Assembly: GCA_015852425.1 (NCBI GenBank)
Contig: JAAAIG010000133.1
Coordinates: forward strand, 1 to 56,195
Length of the DNA stretch: 56,195 nt
From: Gryganskiella cystojenkinii
Lineage: Eukaryota; Mortierellomycota; Mortierellomycetes; Mortierellales; Mortierellaceae
Reading direction: 5' to 3'
Made by a program: the position numbers and the translations under genes. A model generated the notes under the pieces. The model was not told where the DNA came from. It worked only from the letters and a program-made list of their open reading frames with translations, and did not search any database. Every line of letters starts with the position of its first letter. Position 1 is the first letter of the stretch. Positions 34,201 to 46,912 of this stretch are shown here, in pieces.

Positions 34201-37200
34201 GGATATCCGACCCGGTGATGTCCTCAAGATTTGTAAAAATGACAAGATTCCTGCTGACGTCGTCTTGATCTCGACATCCATGGATGAGGGCGCCTGTTTT
34301 ATCGAGACCTCGGAACTCGATGGCGAGACCAACTTGAAACGCAAGACCGCGCTGACCTTGACCTCGGATCTCACGCGACTCGAACAAGTTACTCGATTGA
34401 CCGGTACTATTACCACAGAGATGCCGAACGAAAGACTATCGAGACTGGATGGTCGGATCAAGATCCGGTACGATGGCTCGGATTTCAGTTATGAGACGCT
34501 GCATGATCGTTCTGCTTCCACGGGTTCAGCGATTCAGAGCGGTACCCTTACCCTTGGCGGACCAAACTCTGCTTCCATCTCGATGGAGAAGGGAAGTCTT
34601 GATAGCAACAACCCACCACCACAACAACAACAACAACAACAACCGCAGGGTTCTGAAGGAATGGTCAGGGACTCGAGCTACAACAGTCTGGACTCGATCG
34701 GGTCCGGAAGTCTCGCGCGCAGTACCAGTTTCCGTAACGGTCTCACCAGCAGCAACAGTCGCACCAAGATGGACGAGGTCGCGCCCGTGACCATGTCCAA
34801 CGTCGCTCTTCGAGGTTGTTGGCTCAAGAACACAGACTGGGTCTACGGTGTCGTCCTTTATGCCGGTGTCGATACAAAGATGATGCGGAATCTCAAAAAC
34901 ACGGGTCTGAAATTCTCGACCATGGAAACAAAACTCAATCGCATGATCGTCGCGATCTTTATCTTCAACGCCTTTTTGTTGGTCGCCTCAATGTGCTTTG
35001 CCTATGTTGGAGAAAGCTCCGAGTTTTTGCGTGCACCCTTGGCTTGGTACACGACCCAGGTTGGACCGGAATTCGTCGACTCACCCACGGACGCTCGCGT
35101 ATTTGTCGGTCAGTTGATGAACTTTTACGTCGTTTACACGTTCGTAATCCCGATTTCCGTCTTTATCTCGGTCGAACTCTGTCGTGTCGTTCAAGCGCTC
35201 TGGATGATCTGGGATGAAGAAATGAGGAGTTACAATGAGGGTCCACTCAGTCAAGCCGAACTTGAGGAGATTGCGTTCGAACAAGGTACCGAGGACATGG
35301 ACGAGGAAACCAAGGCCGCTGCTCTTTTGGCCCGACAACAACGTGCTGCCCAGACCAACACTTCGACTTCTACAGCTTTGAGTCTTAAGAAGAACAAACC
35401 CCAGAGCAACAAATTCTGGCGCCGCGGTAAACTCGGTCAGATCTTGAAAAAGAAAAAGAAGGCGCCCAAGAACTGGACCCGGATGCACGTTCGCAATTCG
35501 AACCTTAACGAGGATCTCGGATCAGTCCAGTACATCTTTTCGGACAAGACGGGAACACTGACCAGAAACGTCATGAAGTTGTCGAAATGGCATATTGGTG
35601 GTCGGACCTTTCATGAGCTTCAACAACCGGGCAGTCTCGGTCAACGAATGCGGGACCCTTCCATTAGTGATGAGGAATACGATCTGTTGATGGCGTTCTG
35701 TCGAAACATTGCCGTCTGCCACGCGGTCTTGCCCTGTGAAGATTCCAAGACAGGCGAGCTTCTTTATGAAGCCCAGTCGCCCGACGAGTCTGCACTTTTG
35801 GAGGCTTTGAGGGATAACGGCGTGGTGTTGAAGGCCAAGACCAAGGATTCTGTTACGGTCGAGATCTTTGGCTTGATCACAGAGACCTACACGGTCCTCA
35901 AGGTTCTCGAGTTTACGTCTGATCGCAAGTGCATGTCTGTTATTATTGACACGCCTCAAGGAATTCAACTTTTCTGTAAAGGCGCCGATAACGTCATCCT
36001 CGCCCGTGCCGACAGTGTCGAGAACGACCCTATGCTTATGCGTCAGTTGGACGGTACGGTCCGTCGGTTCTCGATCGCAGGTCTTCGTACCTTGATGTTG
36101 GCCTGGCGACCGCTCAGTCCGGAGGAGTACAGGATCTTTGACGAAAAGTATACCAAGGCCGAATGTCATATCGGCGATGGCGAGGACGGTGGCGAAGATC
36201 GTGAAGAGATGATCCGAGTCGCTTGTGAATCGATTGAGGGTCGTCTTCGACTCTTGGGTTGTACCGCGATCGAGGATCGATTGCAAGATCAAGTTCCCGA
36301 AACCATCGAGTACCTCATGGATGCCGATATCAAGATTTGGTTGTTGACTGGAGACAAACAAGAGACCGCAATCAACATCGGCATCTCGTCCAGATTGATT
36401 TCTCCAGCAATGAAGATCTTGGTCTTGAACGTCAAGGTCGAGCGCGATTGTCGATTGGTTCTGGAATACTTTGTGGAAAAGATCAAGGAACGGGAACGAG
36501 ATGAGGAACGATTCTGGCAGGAATATCAACAACAGACCACGTCCTCGTCTTCATCGGACGAAAACGGTAAAGGAGGCAATGAGCGAATCGAACCCCCCGA
36601 GAAGGATCGATATGCACTTGTTGTCAACGGCGAGAGTTTGGCGTTTGTGCTCGGCAATGAGATCTATGAAGACATGTTCTTGAAGATTGGAACGAACTGT
36701 CATTCGGTGAGGACTTCGTTTTTTGCGTTTTTGGATTGAATGATACGAAGCTAATGTAGGATCATTAACGCTAACATTTCGCTTTTTTTTGTCGTCGTTC
36801 TCAAATATAGGTCATTTGCTGTCGTGTCACTCCCTTGCAAAAGGCCTTGGTGGTAAAACTCGTACGCAAAAAACTCCACAAGGTCACCCTGGCCATCGGT
36901 GATGGTGCAAACGATATTTCCATGATCCAGGCTGCCCATGTCGGTGTCGGTATCGAGGGTATGGAGGGTGCCCAGGCCGCTCGTTCCTCCGATTTCAGTT
37001 TCAAACAGTTCAAGAACCTGAAACGGCTCTTGACCATCCATGGCCGCTACTCGTATCTCCGTATGAGCAAGATCATTTTCTTTTCCTTTTACAAGTCTAT
37101 CTGTCTGATCACGGTCCAATTCTGGTTCGGATTCATGAACGGTTGGTCTGGAGGTGCTCTATATGACGAAAACTTTTTGACTTTGTGGAACATGGTCTTT

Positions 37201-38325
37201 ACGGCCTTGATGCCGATCGCCACCGCCTGCTTCGAGAAGGATGTTGAGGAAGAGCTGATTGGCAAGTATCCGAAGCTCTACAAGGCTGTCAAGGACGGAC
37301 TCTACTGGAACACGTTGACCATGGTGGGATGGGGCCTTTCCTCTTTCTGGCATTCTGGAGGTATGAAGTCCTTTTTGTTCCTTATTCGATCTTTGTCAGT
37401 TTTGAAAGGAACTGCAACTCTAACCTGCCCTCATATTTTCATATTAGCCCTGTTCGGCAGTATCTACGGATCTTTATCTCATGGTGTGGTCGATTCCGAA
37501 TCTGAAGTAATGGATGGATCGATGGTCAGTTTCTATGCTGGCTCCTTGGTCCTAATCACGGTCACGCTCAAGATGTCGCTCATGATCTCTCGATGGACCA
37601 TGCCGATTGCCTTGGCCTTGGCTGTTTCCATGATCGGTTACATAATCGTTTTTATCGGACTGGAAGTCGTCGGTCTCCTGGAGAGCGGCGTCTTTGCCTC
37701 GTTGCATACTTTACCTCTGTACTACCTTGGTCTGCTCGTGATCCCTATTGGCTGTCTCTTGCCGGATTACACGGTTGCATTCTGTATGCGTCAGTACTTT
37801 CCCTCGGACGCTCAGATCATTCAGGAGGATCAACGGCTCTCGCAGTTGAAACATCAGCAGCAACTCAAAGCCCTCAAGGAAAGTTCGAAAAAGAAGAACA
37901 GTAGCGGCAAAAACGCGTCCGGAAAGGGAGGTGAGGACCTTGATTTCGAAGATCAAGAAGCCATGGTCGAGATGGAGACCACTCGCCGTCGTCACCCGTC
38001 TTCGTTTATGACTGGTCAAGGCCGAGATGAAAGCCATCGTCGCGAGTTGGACGGAGATGATGATGACGAGGATGAGGACGAGGTCAAAGACCAGGAGGAG
38101 GAAGACGTTGATGATGAGGTGGTCCAGGCGATGCAGGAAGAGGTCCTTCGGAAGCATCTCCGTCATAACAGCCACTTGAGCCATAAGAGTCAACAGAGTG
38201 CACGAAGTGTTCACAGCACTCACAGCCATCACAGCTACCACAGCAACCACGACCAACGTCCTTCCAGTACTCATGGAGTCACGGACGGGATGTTGACCCA
38301 CGATCGAGACAATGAGAAGGTCTAA
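31101..38325 (+). CDS. P4-ATPase phospholipid flippase with giant N-terminal extension
   Basis: Five exons: 31101-33155, 33852-33992, 34118-36706, 36811-37360 and 37448-38325, in frame, about 2,070 residues. Residues 1-650 are disordered, rich in Ser, Pro and Gln, with a His run and an Ala run. The core begins at NNIKTTKYTLVTFLPVNLLF, followed by FKRFYNIYFLCAAV, TAIKDALEDYRRYQQDK and PADVVLIS. The P4-specific LDGETNLKRK loop comes next. The phosphorylated Asp is in FSDKTGTLTRN, near residue 1208. KGADNVI, LLTGDKQETAINIG and IGDGANDISMIQAAHVG complete the ATP-binding and hinge motifs. The flippase moves lipids to the cytosolic leaflet of Golgi, endosome or plasma membrane, normally with a Cdc50 partner, which is not encoded in this window. 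The C-tail is acidic, then rich in His and Ser. The subclass (Drs2, Dnf or other) is not clear to me. Its usual length is 1,100-1,600. Confidence 0.93.
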
Positions 38326-39334
38326 AAGCAAAAATCTTTTTTTTTCTTCTCTGGCCTCCTTCTCTTCTCACCTGTTTTTTAAAGTTATTTCTTTGCATTA
38401 TTGTATACCAGGCGTCGCCCCATTGTTGTAACAACTTGAAAACTAAAAAGTACAATCAAAAAATAGTCCTATGGTTTGTGTTGAATTCGTCTCTTTCTTT
38501 TTGGCCATTGCATTGCTATTTCTTTCGACAGAGGAGGAGAAGGAGAAAAAGGCAACATGGTCCCTCGCCTGGAACAGGAACCAGTAATACATTTGCAAAA
38601 AAAAAAAAAGTGATTAAAGGCATGCGCGGGATATGTGTGTGATGCAAAAAATTAGCGATCAGCAATAAAAATTGGTGGCAAAGTCACATGACTTTGAATT
38701 TTGGTACCCTGCACAACTCCCATGTAACTTTGAGTCGCCATTGTGGCGCCAGGAGAGCTTTTTGAGCGACGAGACAAGGTTGTTAGGCATTTTTGAGATC
38801 ACCGGAATCGAATGAGCTACTTTTTTTTGAAATCAGCGATTCAGCCCAATGTCGTGACATTCCGAATTCATTGAAGATCCATACATCCTTATCTTGCTCA
38901 CAATTTTGCCACCAATTTTTGCAGCACACCCAAATCCCTGCAACTTATAGCCCTATCGACTCTGTGTGGTATGAGAGCTGATAAACAATAGAAGGTGAAG
39001 GTTGATATTGGAAAGGCATAACTAGTAAAAGCAATTATGTGCAAACTGTCTGTAAAATCACAATCTAGCCCGGATGTTTTCGTCTCTGTTCTGCTGCTCC
39101 TCTTTCTGTTGCCACCAACTTTGACATCACGGACTCTTTGATTCGAAAAAAGAACTAAAGAAGTCTTTGAAAAAAAAAAAAAAAAACACTTTTTTTTGGC
39201 ACCATGCGCTCAAACATGACGTTTTTGCTGAAATAATGTTTATGCAGTTATGAGATACTCGTGGGAAAGGTTTGAGGTAAAAAAAAAATGTGGGAATATA
39301 TCTACAGACTCGATCCGACTCTTCTTTCCTGGCC
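38326..39334. other. Convergent intergenic region
   Basis: About 1 kb between the flippase and SER1 stops. It contains poly-A/T runs (38,598-38,610; 39,168-39,198) and short imperfect sequence such as two CACCAATTTTT/AAAATTGGTGG matches at 38,668-38,676 and 38,907-38,919. No gene seen. Confidence 0.4.
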
Positions 39335-40621
39335 TTAATACTGCTGCTCAAATTCCTTGAGGAACGCGATCAGGACATCGACACCCTCCTCTGTCATCGC
39401 GTTATAAATCGAGGCACGGATACCACCCACAGAACGATGACCAGGCAACTGCAACAATCCACGTTCCTCTGCCTGAGCCAAGAAGGATTTCTCCATCGCC
39501 TTGTCTGTGTCCTTGTTCGCAGCTTGGCTCGATCCCTTGGGCGTCGCCGAGATTGTAAACGTAACATTCATCTTGGAACGTGCGGCCTTGTCCGAGACAA
39601 CGATATGGAAAAATTTGGATTCCTCGAGCGCCTGGTACAACTTTGCGGCCTTGCGCTTGTTTCTTCTTTCTGCAGCCTCGATACCGACAGTGAGATCGCC
39701 CTGGATCGCCTGCTGACCATCTTGAACTCTTTGAGCCTCGGGATTCAACAACCATTCAAAGACCAAAGACGAGATGTAGATGCCAAACATAGGAGGGGTG
39801 TTGTAGAGAGAGTTGTTCTTGGCCATGGTCTTGTAATCCAACATCAACGGTACAGGAACAAGACCATTGCCCAATTCCGAAGTTTCGAGCAAATCCTCGC
39901 GGACAATGACAACGGAGACACCGGCGGGGCCAATGTTCTTTTGCGCGCCAGCGTAGATGACACCAAACTTGGAGACATCGACCTTTCGGGAGAGAATGTT
40001 GGAGGACATGTCGCACACAAGGGGGATGTCCTGACCCTGAAGCGTGGGAACAAATGGGAACTCGACACCGTTGACAGTCTCGTTATCGCAATAGTATAAG
40101 TAAGCAGGTTTGCTTGCAGTGCCCTGAACGGGCTCCGTCGAACGGATCCAGGTGGACTCCTCGGGGACACCCTTGAACGCCCCGAGGGCCTTCTTGGCAT
40201 CGCAGACGACACGGACGTTTGCTCCAAGGCGCTTAGCTTCCTCGACGGCCTTGGCGGACCAGGAACCGGTGACGACGTAATCAACCGGGATCTGTCTCCA
40301 GTCCTCTTCTTGAACACCCTCAGTCTTGTTCTGACGATGTCTCCAGGCCAAGAGGTTATAGACGACAGCGGCGAACTGGGTATGACCACCACCTTGCATA
40401 AACAGAATCTTATAGTTGGCGGGGATCGATAAGAGCTCGCGAAGTTGTTCCTGAGCGCGATTGTTGAGTTGTTCATAGGGCTCAGAACGGTGGGATAATT
40501 CCATGATGGAAAGACCGGTGCCCTGGTAATCGAGGAACTCTGCCTGGGCACGTTCGAGGACTGGGCGTGGGATCATGGCAGGTCCGGCACCAAAGTTCCA
40601 TTTGTGAATTGAGCGTGACAT
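39335..40621 (-). CDS. SER1: Phosphoserine aminotransferase
   Basis: Single exon, 428 residues, slightly longer than yeast Ser1 (395). It starts WNFGAGPAMIPRPVLERAQ, the classic N-terminus. It has ELSHRSEPY, the cofactor loop FMQGGGHTQFAAV and DMSSNILSRKVDVSKFG. The PLP-binding lysine is Lys228 in YAGAQKNIGPAG. The C-terminal substrate region carries LPGHRSVGGIRASIYNAM. The enzyme converts 3-phosphohydroxypyruvate and glutamate to phosphoserine and 2-oxoglutarate in the cytosolic serine pathway, and also serves vitamin B6 metabolism in some organisms. The extra length comes from a Lys/Asp-rich loop (TPKGSSQAANKDTDKAMEK). The gene has strongly biased codons and no intron. Confidence 0.97.
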   Translation of the reverse strand: MSRSIHKWNFGAGPAMIPRPVLERAQAEFLDYQGTGLSIMELSHRSEPYEQLNNRAQEQLRELLSIPANYKILFMQGGGHTQFAAVVYNLLAWRHRQNKTEGVQEEDWRQIPVDYVVTGSWSAKAVEEAKRLGANVRVVCDAKKALGAFKGVPEESTWIRSTEPVQGTASKPAYLYYCDNETVNGVEFPFVPTLQGQDIPLVCDMSSNILSRKVDVSKFGVIYAGAQKNIGPAGVSVVIVREDLLETSELGNGLVPVPLMLDYKTMAKNNSLYNTPPMFGIYISSLVFEWLLNPEAQRVQDGQQAIQGDLTVGIEAAERRNKRKAAKLYQALEESKFFHIVVSDKAARSKMNVTFTISATPKGSSQAANKDTDKAMEKSFLAQAEERGLLQLPGHRSVGGIRASIYNAMTEEGVDVLIAFLKEFEQQY

Positions 40622-41379
40622 TGTATGTTGTGGAAATGGACGAGATCCTGTGTTCGTTGGAGTTACTTTAGGTCTGGTCTTGGTGTTGGTCCTGACTTGA
40701 ACTTGACGGTCTTGTTTTCCGAGGGATGGAAGGGGAACGAGGAAAGAGGTGAAGAGTTGGTAGATGGCTGATTGAAAAAAAGAGTCGACTTCCTCTTATC
40801 TCGTTTTGATCAGCGCTATGAATCATCCTTTGGTGGATGCGGGGTAGCACTGGCCAATCAGATGCGCCCACCCTTTGTCATCTCTATTATTTTTATTTCT
40901 TTTCAGCTCTCCTCGTGGCTTTCATCGTGCTTAACTTTGCTCTTTTCTCACCTTTGCTCCCTTCGTTGCATGCTGCGCTCGGAGTCGCCCATGTTCGTCA
41001 TTCCTCTCTCTCTCTAAGCCCATCCTACACCGTTCTGTTCCTTTTACTCACCGAAGGAGCCCTTTTCTTTTCTTTTTTCTTTTGTTTTTCTGTCCATCCA
41101 CCTCCTTGGACTTTCAATGGTCGCTCTTCGTCGCCTTATTACCGAGGGAGAAAATAAATGAGAAAAGGAGAGGAATAACGAAATTCGTATTATGCCGTCC
41201 TTTTTTTTTGGAGTATTATTCTTTTTGGTTTTGCTTTTCGCCATGTATTATAAAGCTACTTTGCTTTTTGTTGCCTCACTATCTTGCTTTCGTGGCCTTT
41301 GAAGTGCGGATCAAATTGGTGAACAAAAGCTCATTGTTGTCTGAGTCCTGATCTCCAAAAAGTCGGATCGAGCTCCTAT
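40622..41379. other. Intergenic region (SER1 promoter)
   Basis: About 760 nt upstream of SER1 and downstream of the PWWP gene, both read leftward. It contains CT-rich tracts on the plus strand. A TGCGGGGTA and a GGCCAATCAG (CCAAT-type) sequence occur at about 40,838-40,862. No gene seen. Confidence 0.4.
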
Positions 41380-44300
41380 TTAACGCATACGGCGCTTGGC
41401 GCGGGTCAACACTTCCCGTCCATCGCCTGCAGTAGCTGCTGCTGCCGCCGCCGCCGCTGTCGCATTCGCACTCAAAGACGCCGCTCGCTTCTTGGATTCC
41501 GAAGGTTTGGATGAGGCACTCCGACCACGGTTGATAACCGCCGTCACCGCAATCGCTGCAGCTGCTGCGGCCGATCGACGTGTCGTTGCAGAGATATTCG
41601 AGGTCAAAATTGCAGACGAAGGTGTCGATCCTGTAAATATCGGTGGTGGTGGCGGCGACGGAGACTTTGGTGGTGAATCGGCCTTTTCTTCAGGTGCTGG
41701 GGACGATGATGCTTCCGCTGCAGACTCGGCTGCTGCGAAAGAAGAATCTCCCGCTGTGGATGCATTTTGATCAGCCTTGGTCGTTTCAGAATCGGATGTG
41801 GTTCCGTTCGTTGAACTCTCCTGGGTATTGTTACTGCTGTTATTGTTGTTATTGTTTTTGTTCCTGGTACTCTTGGTAGCGGGAGCACCAGGCGAATCGA
41901 CTCGATCATGACGATTCCGTGAATGTTGAAGGGATGCGTAGAGCGGTGATGATCGAGTCGCACGACGACCCCTGAGAGCAAACTCAGAGCCTTTCAGGAC
42001 CTCCTTCAATCGACGATGTTCCTTTCTCAACTTTTGGAGGTGCTCCATGCAGGTATCATAGATGACTTCGCGTTCCTTGGATCCAATCGGGAGCGTTGGG
42101 AGGACATGATCAAAGTTATAGATCACGGTCTGTCGGTCCTGATCCAAGTAATGGAGAGTGGTCGTCCCATCATTGCTCTCGTCGGGTTCAAGCGAAGCTG
42201 GTGAAGGTGTAGATGAGGACGAGGATGACACCACAGACGAATGCTCGATAGGTTGATCGGACGTCTGGAGGTTCAAGGTACCGTTGAGTTTGGATGTGGC
42301 TGCCGAGGTCGCCATCACCAGATCCTTGCCCTCAGGAGCATCGACAGACATCTTGGTCGTCGATTCGTCCTTGACCGATCCGTCCCCAGTGCTCCAGATC
42401 TTGCTGCTCTGCGTTGTCGGAGTCTGCGACGTACGAGGCGAGAGGGAAGCACTCCCATTCTTGGGAACAGACCTTGTTCGTGACATACGCTGAGTCTTTA
42501 TTCGCAGAGGGGAAGTAGCCTTGTCATCCACGGCCATATCGGCGGCATCCTCTTCGGCGGCTTTCGAGGGGGGATCCTCGGTCGTCTTCGAACCTCGAGA
42601 TGAGTGCCGCGTGGATCGGGGTGACGATGCTGGTTCGACGGAGCCTTGCCTAGAGGAACGACCCGAGACCGAGCCCGTAACGGTCCCTGTCTTCTTCATG
42701 GACTCACTCAAAGCTCGCTTCATAGAGACAGGTGATCCGTTGTTGGAGGAGGCTGTAGTCGCGGATGTGGCAGTGTTGACGGTAAGACCAGAAGGAGATG
42801 ATAAAGAAGAGTTTTCACTGGTGTTCCTGGATTGAGTGGAGCTATTGTTGTTGTTGTTACCTGGCGCAGCGTGAATGGCATCATCGCGGCTGCCGCGGCG
42901 AGACCGTGCCCTTGTGGGACTGTCTTTTGTTGTTCCTGACGTCCCTTTGGTCGAGCGGACACTGAACTCTGTTCCCGACTGATCTCCCCCTGTGGTTCCA
43001 CTTGCCGTCAGATCTTCGAGGCTAACGGGCGAGGGCAACGCACTGTGGTTCGCAGTCGAGTTGGCTTGGGGTCGTTGGAGACCATTCTTGAGATGCTCCC
43101 CTTTCGTTTGACGAGTCGAGGAGGTCGCTGAGGACGAATTCAAGGCTTCCGGTTCCGCCTGCTTCTTCAAGTCGGTACCAGAGAGTGGAGACTGGCTAGT
43201 AGCAGTAGTATCCTCTGCGGCGGAAGAGAAGGCGGAGGTGATGTCGGTGGCGGTCATTGGATCGCCATTATTTTCGGTTTCATGATCGGTAAAGCTTGAT
43301 GAAGCCGGTGACCAAGTCGAAGACCCAGCTCCGTTGGTATTATTACCGGTCTGTGATTGATTGTAGAGCTCATCCGAGACGAGGGGTAACGTAATGGCCT
43401 TGAGCTTGTTCAAGTCCATACTCAGGTCCTGATCTTGAGCAGACCCCCAACGGTTCCAGGAGAACTTGCGCTTGACTTTACCGGCATCGAGATAGGCCAA
43501 GGCGTTCAAGACACCACTGTTCTTAAGAAACTTTTGGCCAGCAGCCAGCTCAAACTCCAGGAAGGGGATGGTAGTCGGTACAAACGGCTGGAGGTCAGAG
43601 AACGGGACGACAGAGTACTTGTTGTCTTCAAAATACTTGACGAGACACTCGCCCGGGTTCAGAACTCTACAGTCCATCGTGGAATCGATTTCAGGTACTG
43701 GTACGATCTATAAAATGATGATGGCAATAAACACAAAAAAAAGGATCCCACGGTAAAAAAGTTTTGGCATAGCAGTTAGTGAGCAGGAATGGGGGATGAC
43801 AAAAAAGGGAGGGCGGGAGTGACCAGTGAGCACTGTTAGTGCTGGTGCACATGTCATTAAGAAGGGAAACCATAAACTTGATAAGAAATGCGGGCGGAAT
43901 CCATGAAAGAGAAAGAGTAGAAAAAAGGCCCCAGGGCACAACGTCCAAAAGAAAATAACGAGAAAAAAGGAGACCAACAGGATGTTCATTTTGTTCAATT
44001 TCTTTGAGGTGACAGTGACCTTACCATGGCTGGCCACCAGTAGCTCTCCTTGTCATCTAATAAAAACAACCGCAAAAAAGTGGACAATGCACCCAAAACA
44101 AAACAAAGAACCGAGAGGAAAAGACAGAAAATCGTGAGCATACAGGGTCAAACCGAACAAATGGAGCAGCTGGCACAAAGTCTTGACTAACGGAGCACAC
44201 TTTATGTGTGTATCCTTTGCCTAGTTGGGGCTGTGTGCCTGGCTTCCAGCTCTGTTTAGTCCGACCACCACGAAGAGAAACATTTTTGTTTCCTTCATGA

Positions 44301-44509
44301 CGAACGAAGAATTCTGCTGAAATCCAAACCGATTCCAACTGATGGTTCACATGCTGCTGCGAAACAAAGTTGTTACAAAGAGAAACTAATTCCTTACCAA
44401 GTGGGTCGACAAAGACGACATCTCGACCGCGGAAAACGGGTTCCGGTGTTGTGCTAGCAGCAGCACTGCTCCCAGAGCTGTGCTTTCGATTTGTTGCTGC
44501 TCTTGTCAT
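41380..44509 (-). CDS. PWWP-domain chromatin protein
   Basis: Three exons on the minus strand: 44398-44509, 44025-44056 (32 nt) and 41380-43707, giving 823 residues. The PWWP fold is assembled from all three exons: GRDVVFVDPLD, then DKESYWWPAM, then IVPVPEIDSTM and CLVKYFEDNKYSVVPFSDLQPF. PWWP modules bind methylated histone H3 tails and DNA through an aromatic cage. The short middle exon carries the WWP core itself. The next 500 residues are Ser/Thr-rich and disordered with many SPR/RS-type sites. A helical, charged segment (EREVIYDTCMEHLQKLRKEH, about residues 605-630) may be a coiled coil. The end is basic (KKRAASL ... RAKRRMR), a likely nuclear signal, with Ala tracts. I see no catalytic domain. 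It could be a subunit of a histone-modifying complex. Confidence 0.8.
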
Positions 44510-45354
44510 GTTTGGTGATCCTGTGCGGGCCTTCGTCTTGGATATAAAGTCCCAGCGTCAATGCAGCTGGATTGCAACGAAAAATTGGGATAGAGAGAGA
44601 CTTGCTTGCAGGTTCGGGATACGGCGGTCCGTCTTCTTGTTCTGTGCGGTGAAGGGTTAAGCACGGCTCGAATCCTCGCAGGAGGGTTTGGATGATCGTT
44701 GTGTGGTGAAGGAGAGAAAGGGCAAAAAGAGCCAGAGAAAACGAGTAGCCTGTTGTTGTTGGAGAATGATGTGGGTTTGTGTGTTGCTATTGTTGTTTTT
44801 GACGATGGATGCCTGCCTGGTATTGACTTTTTTCTTTCTTTTAGGCCTGGAGAGGGATAATCAACCTTTTATGTTGCTCAGGGCTGTTGATATCGCAATG
44901 CTTGTTGCGATTGTGGCAGGTTGAGACAAAGCGTCGAGGAAATATATCGGGTGGTGAGAGTAAGTCTATGCAGACGTGGATCAGACGGAGAAAAGGAAAG
45001 AAGAGAGAAAGAAGGAAGGAGGAAAAGAGGGGGGAGAATAGAGCAATAAAATATAAAAAAGGCAGTCAGTTGAGGATTGAGAAGAAAAAGAGAAACTCAG
45101 GGATGTCCACTTCCCTCAAGTTTGAAGAAAGTCTGCTGGCAGACGAAAACTACCACCACAACCTCTCTTTTTCTTGTTGCAACCTTCATCTTTTTTTTTT
45201 CCGTTGGCCAACCTTCTCCCAGCCATTCGGGAGTTACTCTCTGTGTTCTTGATGTTGTTTCCGTCCCTTCCTCCTCTTCAGTTACAGAAACGGGGTATGA
45301 TAAAATGCAGGTTGTTGTGTCTCTACTCCTGGAGAGTCGTCTAACCGACAGCTC

Positions 45355-45825
45355 TTGCTCTCACCACCGCTGGTTCTTCTTGCTTACAATTGTGGCAGTT
45401 GCAGTGCTTGTCGATCCCTCAACCGAGGATCAGATCGCTGCAAACTCTGCCATGGGGAGAGTGGTCTGCTGTCCATCATACCCTTACCAGACAGGAGAAC
45501 AAAAAAAAAAAGTCGAAACGACAGAAATATTCTGTCCTCTTCATGCCTCACCTTTCATCGTTTACCTCACTTCCTTTACATGAAAACAGACTCCCGCCAC
45601 CATCCCTCAAACAAGCGTTCACCACGGCTTAAAAGAATAACGCCTCCAGTCCGTCCAGGAACAAAGAGCAGAATGTGGATACCCTTAGAGTTGAGGCGGC
45701 AGATAATTGTCTGTTTGATTCACCTTCCTCTTTTCTTAAGTCTCGGAGTCCCTTTAATTCACATCAAGGAGGGAGGGGGGATAGAGGGCAGGTTGTCTGA
45801 GTTTCTCAATGAGGGAAGTCTTTGA
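45355..45825 (+). CDS. Possible Cys-rich small protein or exon
   Basis: Open frame of 156 codons. Near its start it reads NCGSCSACRSLN ... RCKLCHGESG, a spacing (CxxCxxC then CxxCHG) that could bind a metal. The remainder is basic, then hydrophobic (ICLIHLPLFLSLGVPLIHI type), and then acidic. There is no recognised domain, the start codon is not special, and a second frame overlaps it for much of its length. It may well be a chance open frame. Confidence 0.15.
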   Translation: MLSPPLVLLAYNCGSCSACRSLNRGSDRCKLCHGESGLLSIIPLPDRRTKKKSRNDRNILSSSCLTFHRLPHFLYMKTDSRHHPSNKRSPRLKRITPPVRPGTKSRMWIPLELRRQIIVCLIHLPLFLSLGVPLIHIKEGGGIEGRLSEFLNEGSL

Positions 45826-46543
45826 GCCTGAGTGGACAATGAATGAGCTGCATGGACCAAGCGTGCGAGACCGGGAATGAGCGAAGGGAAATGCAATGTC
45901 TCTCTGCTCCAGGTGTCCCAATGGGTGCCGTTACATGGCAGGAGTAGGAGTGGAGGGTGGAGAGGTCCCAGGGTAATGGATACTTACAAGTTCTTTGCGG
46001 ATAGTAGCCTGCTCCTCTGTGCTGTGGGGTATGCGCAAAAAGCACTGACGAGCGTTATAGTGGGGGGCGAAGAAGAGAAGGAAAGTGAAAGAAGAGAAAA
46101 AAGGGAGGAAGAAAAGAAGTAAAGAAAAACTGAACACAGAACGGACCAAAAAAAATATATTTTTTCTCTTTCAATTGATTGTGATCGCTTCTTCTTTCCC
46201 CACCTACCGATGCTCCCCTTTTTTTCGGAAACTTGTCTGTTCTGAGAAGTGCTTCGTTGCCAGAGCTGGTGTATGAGATTATTACTTTGAAGTCTCCTAC
46301 CATGTTTGGTGGATTTTCATTCTCTCGGGGCTGTTTGATCAAGAGAGATCTGGTTTCAACTCTTCATGATCTCTTGTCGTCACTTTGGGAACTGAAAAAG
46401 GACAAGTTCGTCAAGGGATCAATTGCACAATAAGCAAGGCGATCTGTTGAATACAAGGTCTCGCAGGTCATGTCCCAGTTTCGAGGCATTACGACCGTCC
46501 GATCTGGCAGTGTGCATGAGTTACCGTTGCCAGGAACGTAAAG

Positions 46544-46912
46544 CTATGCATAGTGCTCTCTTTGATGAAAAGCATTATTACACCCATTGGGAATAAAGCA
46601 AAAAATAAAGTAAATCGAAATCGGACCCAAAAAAAAATACATTAAGGGGCACAGACCGGGAAATTCTTGTTCGGCAGCGGTGGAGGGACTGATAAGTCTG
46701 CGGCGGAGACCGTCGATGTCCCTTCTTTCGAAATCTTTGGTAATTGTCGGCCCATGGAGGGGAACGAGACATCCATCCTGGTCCATGATGATGTAAATCC
46801 ATCCATCCATTGCTCTATCGTTCTCGACCATGCCGCTAACCACCGTCTTCTCTATCTCACCTCTCTTCACTTTTACCTGCATGCTGCAAAAATATTTTTT
46901 CGGAACCTCCAT
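46544..46912 (-). CDS. Possible small hypothetical protein
   Basis: Minus-strand frame of 122 codons. Between about residues 11 and 90 it has the composition of a folded protein (DGWIYIIMDQDGCLVPLHG, then TKDFERRDIDGLRRRL) and codons similar to the confirmed genes. The end runs into a hydrophobic, Phe/Ile-rich stretch that may be read-through into an intron, with a possible true end near 46,650. No family recognised. Confidence 0.3.
   Translation of the reverse strand: MEVPKKYFCSMQVKVKRGEIEKTVVSGMVENDRAMDGWIYIIMDQDGCLVPLHGPTITKDFERRDIDGLRRRLISPSTAAEQEFPGLCPLMYFFLGPISIYFIFCFIPNGCNNAFHQREHYA

Noticed and set aside
44661..44683. Another B-box-like sequence (ggctcgaatcc).
   Set aside because: No matching D arm or acceptor stem upstream, so not a tRNA.
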